A DNA stretch of 64,000 bases from Pyrrhosoma nymphula (taxonomy: Eukaryota; Arthropoda; Insecta; Odonata; Coenagrionidae), in assembly GCA_963573305.1 (NCBI GenBank), contig OY754328.1, positions 45,375,822 to 45,439,821 on the forward strand, written 5' to 3'. Below are positions 1 to 11,023 of this stretch, piece by piece. A program made the translations under genes and the position numbers. Under the pieces are notes generated by a model that worked only from the letters and a program-made list of their open reading frames with translations, was not told the origin of the DNA and searched no databases. Each line of letters begins with the position of its first letter. Position 1 is the first letter of the stretch.

Positions 1-590
1 ATAATGGAGTAATCTATCCATTTCACCTGAAATCAGCTGTGCCCCTCCAAATCATTGGAAACTTCCCCAAGATTCACATATCTCATTCAGATTACAGCAG
101 AAGCCGGTGCAATTAACGTGGAACATTTAACCAATATTTAAGATCAGAGCAAAAGCTGGCAACAAGTCTGGAATCATAATATTCCCACGGATGATCACGA
201 GGCACTTGTTAGAAATGGTGGTAATATCTGATTTCAGCTTTTCAAGAGATGCTTTTATTAGCGCGAAGGGATTCTCAGTCTAACACGGCCATAATGACCA
301 TTCGACTCGTCCTCGAGGCGGCTGTTGGTGTTCCGCAGGCAAAGCATTAAACCAACTCTGTAAATAGATTCATAACATGAGTCCTTTCGTTCAAAAACCA
401 CTCAAACTGAGTACGGAGATAACTGAGTCGGAATATGTCGGTCCCTACAATTATTTGGCAGGCATCAGTAGAGAAGCATCCTTAGCGTGAGTAGTCATAC
501 TTAGACCCATTGTCCAGACATAAAAACCAACAACTGTGAAGTTCGAATTCGCAAGCCTTGAAATATAAAACAGTCATCAGTCATGTGGAT
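1..590. other. No recognisable gene
   Basis: I see no coding signal here. The only structure is one copy of an ~85-bp sequence (209-293) that recurs inside the Gypsy-derived region further right. Confidence 0.5.
209..293. repeat. 85-bp direct repeat, copy A
   Basis: This block starts GTTAGAAAT and contains TTATTAGCGCGAAGGGATTC. It recurs in the same orientation at 2932-3016 with about ten differences. The second copy lies against the gag-like part of the Gypsy remnant, so this copy probably marks more of the same element or a duplication of it. It does not behave as an LTR, because copy B lies inside the element rather than at its edge. Confidence 0.7.
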
Positions 591-733
591 CAAGTTCAGG
601 GACTCGGTTTGTTTCGCTCCACCTGGCGAACTCAGGGACCTCGTTTAACTTGAACTGCCGCCCATATGGCCAAGTTCAGGGACTCAGTTGGTTTCGCTCC
701 ACCTGGCGAACTCAGGGACCTCGTTTAACTTGA
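591..733. repeat. 80-bp tandem duplication
   Basis: Two adjacent copies, starting at 591 and 671 with CAAGTTCAGGGACTC and ending in CTCGTTTAACTTGA, lie 80 bp apart with only one or two differences over 63 bp. Each copy also contains an internal echo (CAGGGACTC... and CAGGGACCTC). No coding role is visible. Confidence 0.85.
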
Positions 734-813
734 CTTTCCTCCCACATAGAATACTGGTGGACAGACCCTCGGGTCCCACATACCAAAACACCAGACAATG
801 AAATTGGTAAATT

Positions 814-1009
814 CATACAAAACCAAAACATCAGCGTTCCAACAGCATGTGAATCCTATGGGAAAATTCCTTGCCCCACAATATCAGATGAGATAAATGC
901 ACCATACGATAAAATTGACATATCCATACAAAACCAAAACATCAGCGTTCCAACAGCATGTGAAGCCTCTGGGAAAATTCCTTGCCCCACAATATCAGAC
1001 GAGACAAAT
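814..1009. repeat. 111-bp tandem duplication
   Basis: Two copies with a 111-bp period start at 814 and 925 (CATACAAAACCAAAACATC) and end in ...GATGAGATAAAT / ...GACGAGACAAAT. They differ at about five of 85 positions. This is a recent local duplication in noncoding DNA. Confidence 0.85.
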
Positions 1010-1289
1010 AGCTTCAAGAATAATAAAAGACTACCGTCCTCGGAACTCACCTTCCACCGTGTCATCATCATAATCATCCTCGTTTGGGTCGAAAATAAAC
1101 TCAAAGTCCTTCGGTGACCATTCCTTTGGCCAAACACGCAAATGCTCCTTGGCAAACGTGTAGGATGGGGATGAGTCCTCGACTACCTGGAAGGACTTCA
1201 GTTAACTTAAACGGCCCAACTTAATGCTTTTCCAAGCGTGGCTTTCGTCGAGTATCGTTGAATGCCAGGACATACATCCCACACGTAGT

Positions 1290-1620
1290 TTAGTGGAGTC
1301 CCTCCGATTCTTGTCGAAAGTCTTCTTTTGTTCCGTAGCACTTTCTCTCTCTTAGGGAAACGCGAGCTGTCTTCCACTCACGCTCCCTGTCACTGGAGAA
1401 CACATGATTCTGAAAAATAGAATTCAAAAAGGCTCGAACCAGTGGTATAGTGCCATCGATACCCAGGAGTTTTAATGGAGCATAGCCCGTTGATTTTTGA
1501 CGTGAGGTATTCAGTGCTAGCTGAATCTTCCAGACACTGCTCGCCCATTCCGACTTGCGGTCGCTTTCAATCGAGTTAGGCTCAATAGAAATTTGAGGAA
1601 AACCCGATGCCATCTAATAG
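1290..1620 (-). pseudogene. Ty3/Gypsy integrase fragment
   Basis: The minus-strand reading frame (107 codons from the first Met) contains W-x-LALNTS and TGYAPLKLLGIDG. This matches the end of the catalytic core of Ty3/Gypsy integrases, where host DNA joining is catalysed (family consensus of the type ALNTT-x-STGYTPFELLFG). The DDE residues are not in this piece. In element order it follows the RT fragment directly, so the RNase H and the first half of integrase are missing. It belongs to the decayed Gypsy remnant spanning 1290-3250. No LTR was found. Confidence 0.8.
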
Positions 1621-1971
1621 TGGCGGAAAAATAATTACTTTTTTACTCAGAGCATTTATTTGATCATCTATCAGAGGTGGTGGATACCGACCCTTCACCG
1701 TGAGGTGGTTTAGTGCGCGTAAGTCTACGTCCATTCAGCCAGAGCCATCCTTTTTCTTCACGCGAATTATTGGGCTGGCGTACGGGGAATGACTTTTGCG
1801 TAAGATCCCATTAGATAGAACTTCATCCATGATATTCCGCATATTTTCGTGCTCCAACGGTGAAAGGCGGTCGCGTGGATATGTGAGGATAGACTCCTCT
1901 TTTAGGCGTATCCTGTGACTGCCAGTAGTAACCGGGTCAACTGGCCTTTCGATAAAAGCATAGGTTAGCAT
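1621..1971 (-). pseudogene. Ty3/Gypsy reverse transcriptase, N-terminal fragment
   Basis: The minus-strand frame reads RDRLSPLEHENMRN, then SPYASPIIRVKKKDGS, then an in-frame stop, and continues MDVDLRALNHLTVKG and PPPLIDDQINAL. These are the fingers-domain motifs of Gypsy RTs (PYASPVVLVKKKDGS-W-R-x-C-V-D-Y-R-x-LN). The stop replaces the conserved Trp after KKDGSG. The sequence breaks off at about residue 115, before the catalytic FxD and YxDD motifs, and runs into the integrase fragment. An internal deletion has therefore removed the palm, RNase H and part of integrase. The copy is dead. Confidence 0.85.
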
Positions 1972-2462
1972 TTTACGAGCAAAGAGAGTAACTGTTCACG
2001 ATTCGTGTCATTGAGAACTGTTGCCACATTATTTGTCCATACATCGACTCCTCCAATGACGTTACAATTTTTGTTTTGAACCGTTTTCGTGCCCGAGCTA
2101 TTCACGATGGTAAAATCAGAATAAGACGAAATATTGCACTCGATCAGGGCATCACAAGACATATATTTCTGGAACAATGAAGTAGACAATTAGAGACTAA
2201 CAGCTTCAAACATTATCACCAAATTTGTCTTCCAATGAGAAAAGAGACCTTCCACCACTAAGCCTTTTAATAAATTGAATGACTGAATTACTTCACACGA
2301 AATCCTCCCCGCAACACTCTCAGTAATTAAGGAGCAGTCGGATCCGGAATCTATCAAGCATTTTTCCCAATCTGGCAGAGTTCTACGGTTTCGATTCATG
2401 ACAATAGTACGAACAATTGGGTCAGATACGCCAAAAATAATAACATTGATTATAATATCCAT
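1965..2462 (-). pseudogene. Ty3/Gypsy aspartic protease region
   Basis: Two abutting minus-strand segments (2190-2462 and 1965-2189) are separated by a stop. The first contains CLIDSGSDCSLI, the retropepsin active-site pattern (hydrophobic-[LI]-D-[ST]-G-[SA]) in which the Asp is catalytic. The second (74 codons) fits the variable stretch between protease and RT. In element order this lies upstream of the RT fragment, as expected for gag-PR-RT-IN. The single stop and the RT deletion make it non-functional. Confidence 0.75.
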
Positions 2463-2699
2463 CGGTCAATTTGTCTTCAATTGCCTCAACTTTTCATGCT
2501 TATCGCGAACATACTCTTCTTACAATCGGCTATTTTTCCTGGTAAAATTACAATCGTCAAATAATACTCTCCCGAAATTACGCTTTTTGGGGAAAGCTAA
2601 TAACAAATCGAATTTAACTGCCCCCCACATCCGTTAGTTTGGATGCCACCTCTCGTAACACCGCGTAATTGGGCCAGAAAAGGAATATGTAGCACTTAC

Positions 2700-3250
2700 A
2701 AAATTTTCCCGATCATATCACCCAAAATCACCAGATAACTTCTTTATTTCGACAATCCACTCATCCAGGTCGCGATCCTCAGGTATGCAGTAACTCCGCA
2801 CAGCGATCGGGTCAGTGGCTGGCGTAGGTGATGAGTTTTTCAAGCAATCTTTCAACAGGACAAACACTGCGACATGTTCTCCATTAAGTCCTCCACTTCG
2901 TCAGGAACGTGACTCCAATCCCACTTCTGATGTTAGAAATTATGGTAATACCTGGTTTCAGCTTTTCAATAGGTTCTTTTATTAGCGCGAAGGGATTCTC
3001 AATCTAACACGCTCATACAAGCGTCTTCCGGGCCCCACAAAAGGAGGTACCACAAGGCTGTGGCTTGGAAACGGAATTCTGTTACCAACTCCTCAGTAGC
3101 GACAGTAAACTTGTCCAAGCAGCTCTCGTCAGGATTATGGGCTGCAAATGCTATACGTACGAATAGAGCATGAGGAATAGGACTCCCAGACAACTTCATC
3201 CCAGCGTCGTCGTACCATGGACCCGTTTCGTTCGGGGGGCGTGCCACATT
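2700..3250 (-). pseudogene. Probable Gypsy gag-like region
   Basis: The minus-strand frame at 2999-3247 (82 codons) begins MARPPNETGPWYDD and continues ATEELVTEFRFQATALWYLL. Further left the same strand encodes CIPEDRDLDEWI-like sequence. Position (upstream of the protease) and composition suggest a gag capsid remnant of the kind that carries a DExxW helix region. No CCHC zinc knuckle was seen. Copy B of the 85-bp repeat (2932-3016) lies in it. Assignment rests mainly on gene order. Confidence 0.45.
2932..3016. repeat. 85-bp direct repeat, copy B
   Basis: Second copy of the block at 209-293, same orientation, sharing GCGCGAAGGGATTCTCA. Confidence 0.7.
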
Positions 3251-3733
3251 TGTTTTGGGAATCCGTTCGTGTGGAAACTGAATGTTCCTGCATTTTTCAA
3301 TGTTAATCTCCTAATCGATTACTTTCGAAGTGTTTTCTAGTGAATTTTCAGAGCAAAAGTTTCGTTTCCGCACATAAGGAACGTACGTACTCCGAATTCG
3401 GTGTAAGAATCGCAATCATATCGCATCGTGTGCAATCAGTACGGCCAAAGGGAAGAGTGGAAGCATGGATACTAGAATTTAAGGATAGCAGATTCTCAAA
3501 GTCGGCGTGATATCTTTTTTTTAAGCTGCCAACCGCGGCGCCACTGTCATGAATGAGTCAGTTGAATCAGATGATCCCTATGTATCACACGTATTTTAGC
3601 TTTTTTCAATTTCGAACTTAGGGAAATTACGGTTAGTTAGGAAGAAACTAATGGTTTTATTCGTCAAATGATAGTGTTAGAACGATCACGACTACAAAAC
3701 AAAATCATTATCGTCAGTATGGGTAATAAACGT
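3250..3733. other. No recognisable gene
   Basis: Noncoding. It contains CCGCGGCGCCACTG at about 3534-3547, which resembles the outer end of a hAT-type inverted repeat (CAGTGGCGCC on the other strand). No matching partner end was found. Confidence 0.4.
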
Positions 3734-3890
3734 AATTCACGAGTACTTTAAATTCGGTAATAAATACTTTCAGTCATGGTACTACCTTTCAATGATCACA
3801 CCAAAGAAATTTATATCACATAGAGACGAAAAACCAAAATCTGTCAAAATAATAAAGAGGCCTGCAGTGGATACATACTTAACCATCAAT
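3734..3890. repeat. Dispersed repeat next to hAT fragment, copy 1
   Basis: The sequence from AATTCACGAGTACTT to CAGTGGATACATA matches 29511-29640 over its whole length with small indels (shared runs include AATTCACGAGTACTT, CAAAATAATAAA and TTCAATGATCA). Copy 1 lies just downstream of a hAT transposase fragment, so the family may be the noncoding 3' part of that element. Confidence 0.6.
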
Positions 3891-3993
3891 ATGTTAATTT
3901 AAAATGTATTTATTCTTGAACAATAGTTTTGAACATATGTGGAGGGCCACCAATTCAATAATTCACAGCAAAATAAGGAAGAACACCATTTAT

Positions 3994-4515
3994 TTAAAAA
4001 AAATATTTCTTGAACAATAGTTTGTGAGGATTAGCTCCAAATGTTTTAACTACAGCTTCCACTAATTGCGCCTTGTTTGCGAAAATCCATTGACAGTGAA
4101 TGCTTATTGCTAGCATTGCCATCTCATTTAACCTATTTTCACCAATAGTTGATCTTAGCCACGATTTAATTCGGCGAAGGGAGCTGATTGAGTGCTCAAT
4201 GGTGCTTGTTATGCAGGGCAGTGAAAACAATATCAGTATCGCCTTTCTAATGGTAGAGAAAAACAATTCTCTCTTTTTTAAAACTTCTGTGATGTCTGGC
4301 GCTTCCTGTACTTCATTCCACATTTTAAACTACAATAACCTTTCTCCTTCGATGCCTTCCAAATTGTAAAAAAATGTACAGGATGAAATGAATTCATAAC
4401 AATTCCCCAAAGAAACATCTCTTATGTTGTATCTCTCATGTCTTACATCTCTTGGATGAAAATGTGCTTGGTATCTTGGTTTCAAGCTTGACGGTAACGA
4501 GAGCGGTTGCGTCAT
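3994..4515 (-). pseudogene. hAT transposase C-terminal dimerisation domain
   Basis: The minus strand encodes ILFSLPCITSTIEHSIS followed by LRRIKSWLRSTIGENRLN and LAISIH. This is the hAT family C-terminal dimerisation block (consensus of the type LP-x-S-x-A-x-E-R-S-F-S-x-LRRIKTWLRSTM-x-x-x-R-L), in the variant found in ZMYM/DUF4371-type hAT elements. A second frame at 4330-4515 (SCTFFYNLEGIEGERLL) probably continues it upstream after a frameshift. The N-terminal zinc finger and the DDE core are absent, so only the last quarter survives. It could once have been a domesticated gene, but the breaks argue for a dead transposon. Confidence 0.8.
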
Positions 4516-4799
4516 TGACTAGTCTGGACAAATCCAATTGAAGCGAATTGACAGTTTTGGTTAATGAGAACAAACCAGCTTCAACATAGTGCTTCGTCCA
4601 CATACACAGTGATTGAAGTGCATATTTAAAAAAATGCTAGTATTGTCTACCCAAAAATATAAATTAAACGAAGTACGCAGAGTTCCGGCCGAAATACAAG
4701 GGGGGTGGAGGAAGGCAAATCTTAATGAGCAGAGAATTCTTGACAGCAAAAGAGGATGGTTACAATCGTTTATATAGTTGTATCCACCGGTGAAAGCTT

Positions 4800-6240
4800 C
4801 GAAAATAAGTCCTGTTCCACGCTTGAAACGGCCGAGTTTTCCTCTGCGAGCTAGAGGACAAAATGTCGAGGAACCGAGAGCACCTAAGATCGACTCATTC
4901 TGCTCGAATGAGTTGGCTTATGTAACGCATATGAGCCTCAGATCTGATGGGGTAGAACTGATGCAGCTTCAGTGATGAAGAAAGCAGTCCTTGGTACGCC
5001 AACTAGGGCTCAAAAATATAGACGTGCATTGCAGTCTATGATGGACGCAGTCTATCATTTGTCGAAAATCCAATACCAGTTGATTCGTAATGACCTCTTG
5101 GAAGTTGGATGAGCGGCATTACCAACATAACATCAAGTTTTAAATGCAAAAGAGGCATGTTACCTGCACAAATCGGCAGTCCTTGTGGCCGGAAACATTG
5201 CTGAGGTTACGCCGCAAGCGGTAGGTACTGAACCACAGCAGCCCTAAGCGCACCCTGAAATCGCAAGAAGAGGTGGTTGAACGACTTATACCCGATTAGC
5301 GGAAAATGTCACTTTGATCTGCAAGTGGGGCTACTATGGCAGCTCAAAGGCCATGTAACAACAAGAAGAAGTTTGTCGATGAAAACGGGACTCCAAAGGA
5401 CGATTCATCAACCTTGTATACATCCCTAGTACCGCTGCAGTTAGTTTCCACTGGTGAAACAAACAAAAAGGAGATTATTGCATGGAAGAATCCTAGACCT
5501 AATTCTGCCCACCACTGTCGACCTATGAGACTGCAGTTCATAAAGGAAACTGTATCGAATATACTGCATGAGAAGAAGTAGTACATAGAAAACAAAAAAC
5601 ATAATCTCCTCGACATTCGATGTTGCATAGCATCAAAGAACGTGAAAGTATCATTTAAACTTGCGTTGACTATGATTGATGGTAAAGTTTTTAACGCTAT
5701 AACCAATACTTCTTCGAGTCAAAGATGTCACTCACGTGGTTAGGCATCCAAAGATTTCAATGACGTCGATAAAATTTTGTCTAAGGAGATTGAGGCTCAA
5801 CACTTGCTATAGGGTATGTCTATTCTGCATGCTTGGATTAGGATGCACGAGTGCTGCTTGCATGTAGCCTATCAAATGCCAGCTAAAAAGCTGCAAGTAG
5901 GCGAAAAAGACCCCATGTCTTCAGCGGTGCAATGCACAAAAAACGTATTCAAGATCGTGTCCAAGGAGAACTAGGGCTTGGCAGTGGACGAGGCGAAGTA
6001 GAAATACAAAGCAAAGGAAATACCGCTCGTCTCGGCGTTTGTACGGCACAGACTTTCATCATCGCACAGTCGGTCTTACCCACTGGACAGATGTCCAAAG
6101 ATGTCCAAGAAGCTTCAAATAAACATTTTAAAGAGTTTCGACGCTACTTCTCAAGAAAATGCTCGCGGAAGAAAACTAAACGTTTTCTTACGTCTCATGG
6201 CGCATTCTGATCCCTATATTTCGATCAGGAGAAAAATTAG
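4800..6240 (+). pseudogene. Transib / RAG1-like transposase, multiply disrupted
   Basis: Pieces in all three plus-strand frames line up in the order of a RAG1/Transib-type transposase. Near 4980-5100 there is TPTRAQKYRRALQSM. Near 5130-5220 a VLNAKEACYLHKSAV segment resembles the AKKxCYP region. At 5323-5340 KWGYYGSS corresponds to the family KWGCDGSS. At 5400-5580 SLVPLQL, NPRPNSAHHCRPMRLQF and KETVS parallel RAG1 KPNSELCCKPLCLML. At about 5660-5760 LTMIDGKVFNA occurs, and at about 5815-5880 a LHAWIRMHECCLHVAY segment. At about 6080-6180 TGQMSKDVQEASNKHFKEF corresponds to the RAG1 stretch GNKLFRRFRK. At least four frameshifts and several stops are present. The Asp of CDG, taken to be the first catalytic Asp, is Tyr here. 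Family members move DNA by DDE cut-and-paste. Chapaev-type elements are a possible alternative assignment. Confidence 0.7.
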
Positions 6241-7190
6241 GGCATATATTTTTGCATGTACATAGTTTATACAGTATATATTGTAAATGCAACATGTGTA
6301 TTTCGTTCAAACCTATTTCACAACTAGTGTAGGTATACATTTTGAACCTTTTATAATTATTGTGTTTTTATTTTGTATTAATTATATATGCGTATTCATC
6401 TATTAGATACAGTACAAATACAGAATGTATACATATTTAGCACATGCTGCTAAGTATATCTTTTGAATTTGTTTACACTGTATATATATATATATATTTT
6501 ATGTAAATGTACAGTACTAACTTTATATGTTATGATTATTATTCACATTCTGAAGTATATGTACAGCGCATCTGATTTCATCCATATTATGCTAAACTAA
6601 GATACAAACTGTTCATTGTTCAATGCCGTCTTTCAAACGACACTACACGGGTCCGACATATGCAACGTTTGTGTTTGAAATTTTATTGCTGTTTTATTGA
6701 GTTAACTTGGTACCTTAATAACTTCACAAATCAATCTAAAATGGAAAAGAATTATGAAAAAATATCAAAAATTTATAATATTCGCGAATTTGTCTCTTTA
6801 ATATAGCGGCGCCATCCGCAGCGCTAATAGTACGGCGGATTCGATAAAAATCATATTATAAGTGCAAGGTGTGTTTCAGAGATGGATTTCTCAACTTCTA
6901 TAGGTGAGTGGCAGGGGTTGTGATTTCAAGCAATCTTTTTGTCACCGTCAGTCACGGCGACACCAACACCTTTTGGAGTACATTTTGCAGTTGCAATAAA
7001 AATAAAACTATTTAGGCGCCTTCTTAAAAGTTAGATACCATAAAAATGAGTGAAAATATTGAAAGAACAAAACCATTTTATCGAGCAGCGCTGAGAAAAG
7101 AAATTTCAGATCCCTAACATTGGAATGGGTCACCGTCGGTACGAGAGGAATTTCGACTCCATCGGATAAAAAAATGCAGGAAATCATATC
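6241..7190. other. AT-rich DNA without a gene
   Basis: Strongly AT-rich with a (TA)n tract near 6479-6500. The start may include the 3' end of the Transib-like element, but no terminal repeat could be matched. At 7195-7205 CCAGAAGTGAGT resembles a splice donor, with no supporting exon recognised. Confidence 0.4.
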
Positions 7191-7920
7191 AATCGTCCAG
7201 AAGTGAGTCAGATTGCAGATTCCACACCCTTGCCGTGTGCTTACACCCACGACTCCCACCCCCTGGTGGCCCCTTCCGAAGAGCGAGTGTGCGGCGGGGG
7301 GCCTTCCGCCCCCTCGTGTCCACCCCCAGCTGCGGCATGCACCATCGTTCTCTTCCCTCCCCAGAGAGGGCAGTCAAGTGGTATTGGCGGTGAAGGGGGG
7401 GACGGAGCAGCGGCAGATGCACCTCGCCCCACCCCTGCCCCCTCCCTGCCCCCCCTGACGGTGACCCGCCGCCGCCGCCCGAGGGGAATATATGCTAATG
7501 CACCCGCCCCCCCCCCATTAGGGATTTGGGTGCAGCGGTCACATTCGAGACCCTGAGGCTCGGGTTTCGCGCACCCGCAAGACCCTGAATGTGTCCCCCT
7601 CCCAATGTGTCATGTGCCGTCCGAAAACCCCTTTCTCTCCCCTCCAAACCCCTCCCTCCGACCGCACTTGATGACGCAGCGTGCCAGTCCTCCCCCCCTC
7701 AATATCAATCGCCCCCCCCATCAAAACGTGTCCCTGCACCTATACCTGCTATAATCCCGAGAGTGAAAACGAATCACGCTCTCCCGTTCACTCTCATTTG
7801 TTTTTCGTCCTGCACGCGTTTTTCTGCGCGCCCGCCGCGCCGTCGCGTCGTTAGGATCGGCGGCGTGCCGTTGCCTCCGAGATATACACTGCCCCCCCCC
7901 CCCCTCCTCCACTTTTATTT
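7190..7920. other. GC-rich low-complexity island
   Basis: CpG- and C-tract-rich DNA with CCCCCC runs and CCGCCGCCGCC. Long open frames occur here on both strands, but they are proline/arginine/glycine-rich products of base composition and overlap one another. It could be a CpG-type promoter region, but no core promoter or conserved exon is seen. Confidence 0.5.
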
Positions 7921-8850
7921 AGTAGGCCCACGAAAAGCGCGGGAGATGCGCTTCCTGTGTATTTCTTATGGCAAGGGTCAACAAAGTCAGTCAATTATTT
8001 CTCGTCATATGCCACATTTCAAGGGCCACGCTAGTTTCATAATATATATTTATGCGCTTGGAAAAGCGTTCGTCCTATTTTAGCAGGACTTTTTAAGACA
8101 ATTATTATTCGAAAATGGAAAGAAAAATTGTCGACGCGAATTTTAATTCTACTGCGATTGCGGGTGAATATATTTCCCTCACATTCAATTGATCGACTAA
8201 CACGACCTGAAACCAAATTGGGTAGATAAGGGAGACAATTTGATTTAATGTTATGCAGATAATAAAAGCACAAACGAATGCTGATGGCTAAATTTGATTC
8301 TGAGTGTCATGCGATGCCAATTCTTAATGGAGGATGAATACGTCATAAACTTAAAATAGTCTTTTAACGCTCCCCTTCGTTACATAGCTAACTTCTGTTC
8401 TCATGGTATGCAAAGTACTATTTGTTTAGGGGCATAAAATCCAATAAATGGCAAATCAAATTCTGCTCACTATCTATAGGCCTCCTAAAATTTCGTGTAC
8501 TTATATTGTGATAAATCACATTGCAACGATTAATGAATTTCTGCAGCTATCGGTTATGATGCATTCATTCATTCAAGTATTCTACCAGCTGATTGGTAGG
8601 TTCTTGGACAGTCCCCATTCTGTATCCCAATCTAATAGAAATTGTCTCGCTTTCCCTTCTAAGGATGGCCCGTTATTAGATCCTATGATGCATCATCTTA
8701 TTTTAAAAACAATTTACGGTACTAACCAAGTCTTATCTGTCACAATAGCCTTTAATTAGAATTTTTTTCAATTATCGCCGTAAGAACACACACAATTTTA
8801 GGCCTACTATTTGAAAACAGTTGACGATCGAAATTCGGGTGTTCAGGCCT
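7921..8850. other. No recognisable gene
   Basis: AT-rich intergenic DNA. A weak ILLTIYRPPK stretch near 8460-8490 recalls a LINE endonuclease motif but has no supporting context. Confidence 0.4.
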
Positions 8851-9075
8851 GCGGAGGCTACGGGCGTGCGCTCAAAGCTCTCGTTTCACCCGCCCGATGG
8901 CGCTCGCAAGCGTCGCTCGTTCCTTTGGCGCCCGCTCGGGTCGTTGTGGCGCCCTTCCCGGCATCCCCTCCCTTCCTCTTCCCCCCCCCCCACCTCATCA
9001 CCCCCCCTCGACACCGCCCCCACCCCTGTGGAGCAGCGTGGTTCAAGGGCCGTCGAATGGGACGTTCAAACTGAA
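8850..9075. other. Short GC-rich patch
   Basis: C-rich, CpG-containing low-complexity DNA with CCCCCCCCCC and CACCCCCCCT runs. Overlapping open frames on both strands are composition artefacts. Confidence 0.5.
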
Positions 9076-10195
9076 ACCTAAGTGACACGACATTTGACAT
9101 GACCAAATTAGCTGACTTTACCGGTTATTGAAAGTTCTAAGCTCAAATCACGGTCAAGTAAAATGATAATTATTCATGTCCAATTGCATCACTATGGTAT
9201 ATGTATATCCTTGCACCTGTGCTCACCACTGCGGTCCAAATAATTTATGTATCTACAACAATTTATTCTTGTTTTTAAGCAGTGGACCTCTCGGTGCGGA
9301 AGTGCGCTGAAATCGAAAGAAGCTGACTAAAATAAAAAAAAGCTTTTCTTCTCACTGATAGCTGGAACTGTATATGATTATTATCCACTGATTGGTGTCG
9401 ACTGTGAGTTATGTCGCTTTTTTAACATCTTACACATTAATAATATATTCGAGGGCTCATAGTTGAACAAATTTTGCAAAATACGCCCAGCTTCAATTTT
9501 CCCTGGAAATCATTGAAGCCAAGACGATACAGAACCTGTTGTTGTATATAGCTGTGGATTAGCTGCAATTTGCTGCAATCGTTTGCGATCCCGAATAACC
9601 TGATGCGAGGCGGAGTCCGGCCGAGGGTGGTGGGGGGGCCGCTATCTTCCTTTCCGATTGGCAAGGCTCTCCATCGCACTGTGGGCTGAAATCGAAAAAA
9701 TGTGGAAAACGTTCTTGAGTGGTATGTTCTCGAATCGTTGATGGGTATAAAATATCTATTAGAAAGAAACAAAGAGGGAAGGATCATTCTGACAAATTCA
9801 AGGCATAACTCTAATAATGTATTTATTCTTTGAAATTAAACGAATATCAAGCTTTATTTTTTATAAACTCATTTTACCTTAAAGTTGTCAACTCAGAAGT
9901 TCACTGATTCAATTTCTTCACCCAAATGAGTCTGCTGTGAACTTTAAGTGAATCTCATAGTTGTGGGGGTAAATTGACTGTGGTTTTGATGTTCAATTAG
10001 TTGCTTCAAAGGATATCAATGGATAGGAGGAGAGGAGCAACCTTTCGAATAAATCGTCCATAGTATCTTTCCTAGAAAACAGACATCTTATTTTCCTGTT
10101 ACAAAGACTTACATGAAACAACTTCCGGAAGGAACGCTGTCACAGGTTCTTGTATTTCAACTGTTCGTTGACCATTGTGGTTCAGTAAATCCAAT
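9076..10195. other. No recognisable gene
   Basis: AT-rich intergenic DNA. I see no motif, repeat or splice pattern that I can support. Confidence 0.4.
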
Positions 10196-10201
10196 ACTTT
10201 G

Positions 10202-10515
10202 ACGTCTTGAATGAGAAGCAGTAACTTTGTGATTCCACATTTATTTGTTGTAAACTACCCGGGTTTCGACGTAGCACGTCATCATCAGGTCTGATGACGT
10301 GCTACGTCGAAACCCGGGTAGTTTACAACAAATAAATGTGGAATCACAAAGTTACTGCTTCTCATTCAAGACGTCAAAGTATCATCACGTCTGTAGCACG
10401 TCATCATCAGGTCTGATGATGACGTGCTACATCAGGTCTGATACCTGATGATGACGTGCTACGTCGAAACCCGGGTCGTTTACAATAAATAAATGTGGAA
10501 TCACAAAGTTACTGC
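10202..10515. repeat. Inverted PLE-type terminal repeats with hammerhead cores
   Basis: An 85-bp block (10205-10289) is followed at once by its inverted copy (about 10290-10375). A third partial copy in plus orientation follows at 10420-10510. Each copy reads CTGATGA, stem II GACGT-GCT-ACGTC, GAAA, CCCGGGT, then GTTTACAA, AATAAATGTGGAATCACA and AAAGTTACTGCTTCTCATTC. That order, with a palindromic short stem III and a TGTGGAAT...CAAAGTT block ~40 nt downstream, matches the ends of the Penelope-like elements elsewhere in the window. The second copy has lost TGA from the core. The first (minus) and third (plus) keep it. Confidence 0.7.
10445..10480 (+). ncRNA. Hammerhead ribozyme-like motif
   Basis: CTGATGA (10445-10451), one unpaired T, stem II GACGT/ACGTC with loop GCT (10453-10465), GAAA (10466-10469), stem III ACCCGGGT, and C at position 17 (10477). 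The 5' flank is rearranged, so stem I is only about 2 bp. The same motif occurs on the minus strand at 10257-10289. Confidence 0.6.
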
Positions 10516-11020
10516 TTCTCATTCAATATGCTAAGCAAATTCCATAAAGTTACGCCTGAGACAACGGACTTTGACGTCTGCTGTGGTCTCGTTAACTGTC
10601 ACTTCCTCTGGGTAGCAGTTTGTTTTGGCCCCGAGTGCTCTCGCGTATGACGGATAAAGGTCCCCCAGCAGAGCACTCTTACTTTATAGCCGAGATTCAA
10701 AATTAGTGCAATCTCCTCTTCGGGAGAGTATGGCGCTATTTTCCCCATAGTTGCTGTTTTCATAGGAGGCTTTCATTTTTCAGGCACGTGTTGGTGTGGT
10801 CAAAAGCTGCTTCCTGAATAATTATTGCGACAGCATTGTTACCGTCCGCTCGAGTGCTCATTTTTGTCGCAGATGCCATTCCTTGGGTGGACGCAGATTG
10901 CCGCAGACCTTCGTACGTTTTGCCCGCGAGACTTTCCGTACGGTAGTAGTAGTAGTATTTTTGTTTTACGTGCTTCGACGGCTAAGGTCAATTCGCACAT
11001 ACTGTCTGCCACGTGCAGAC
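10516..11020. other. No recognisable gene
   Basis: Mixed-composition DNA with a short (GTA)n run near 10944-10956. The open frame across 10796-11260 overlaps the 5S-like sequence on the other strand and is not supported as a gene. Confidence 0.4.
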
Positions 11021-11023
11021 AGG

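Noticed and set aside
209..3016. 85-bp repeats as LTRs of the Gypsy remnant
   Set aside because: The right copy lies inside the gag-like region and neither copy borders a primer-binding site or polypurine tract.
4605..4611. CACAGTG as a Transib terminal (RSS-like) heptamer
   Set aside because: No nonamer at RSS spacing and no inverted partner on the right side. A 7-mer is expected by chance.
8448..8759. LINE endonuclease based on IYRPP
   Set aside because: Only ten residues resemble the family and no other EN block follows.
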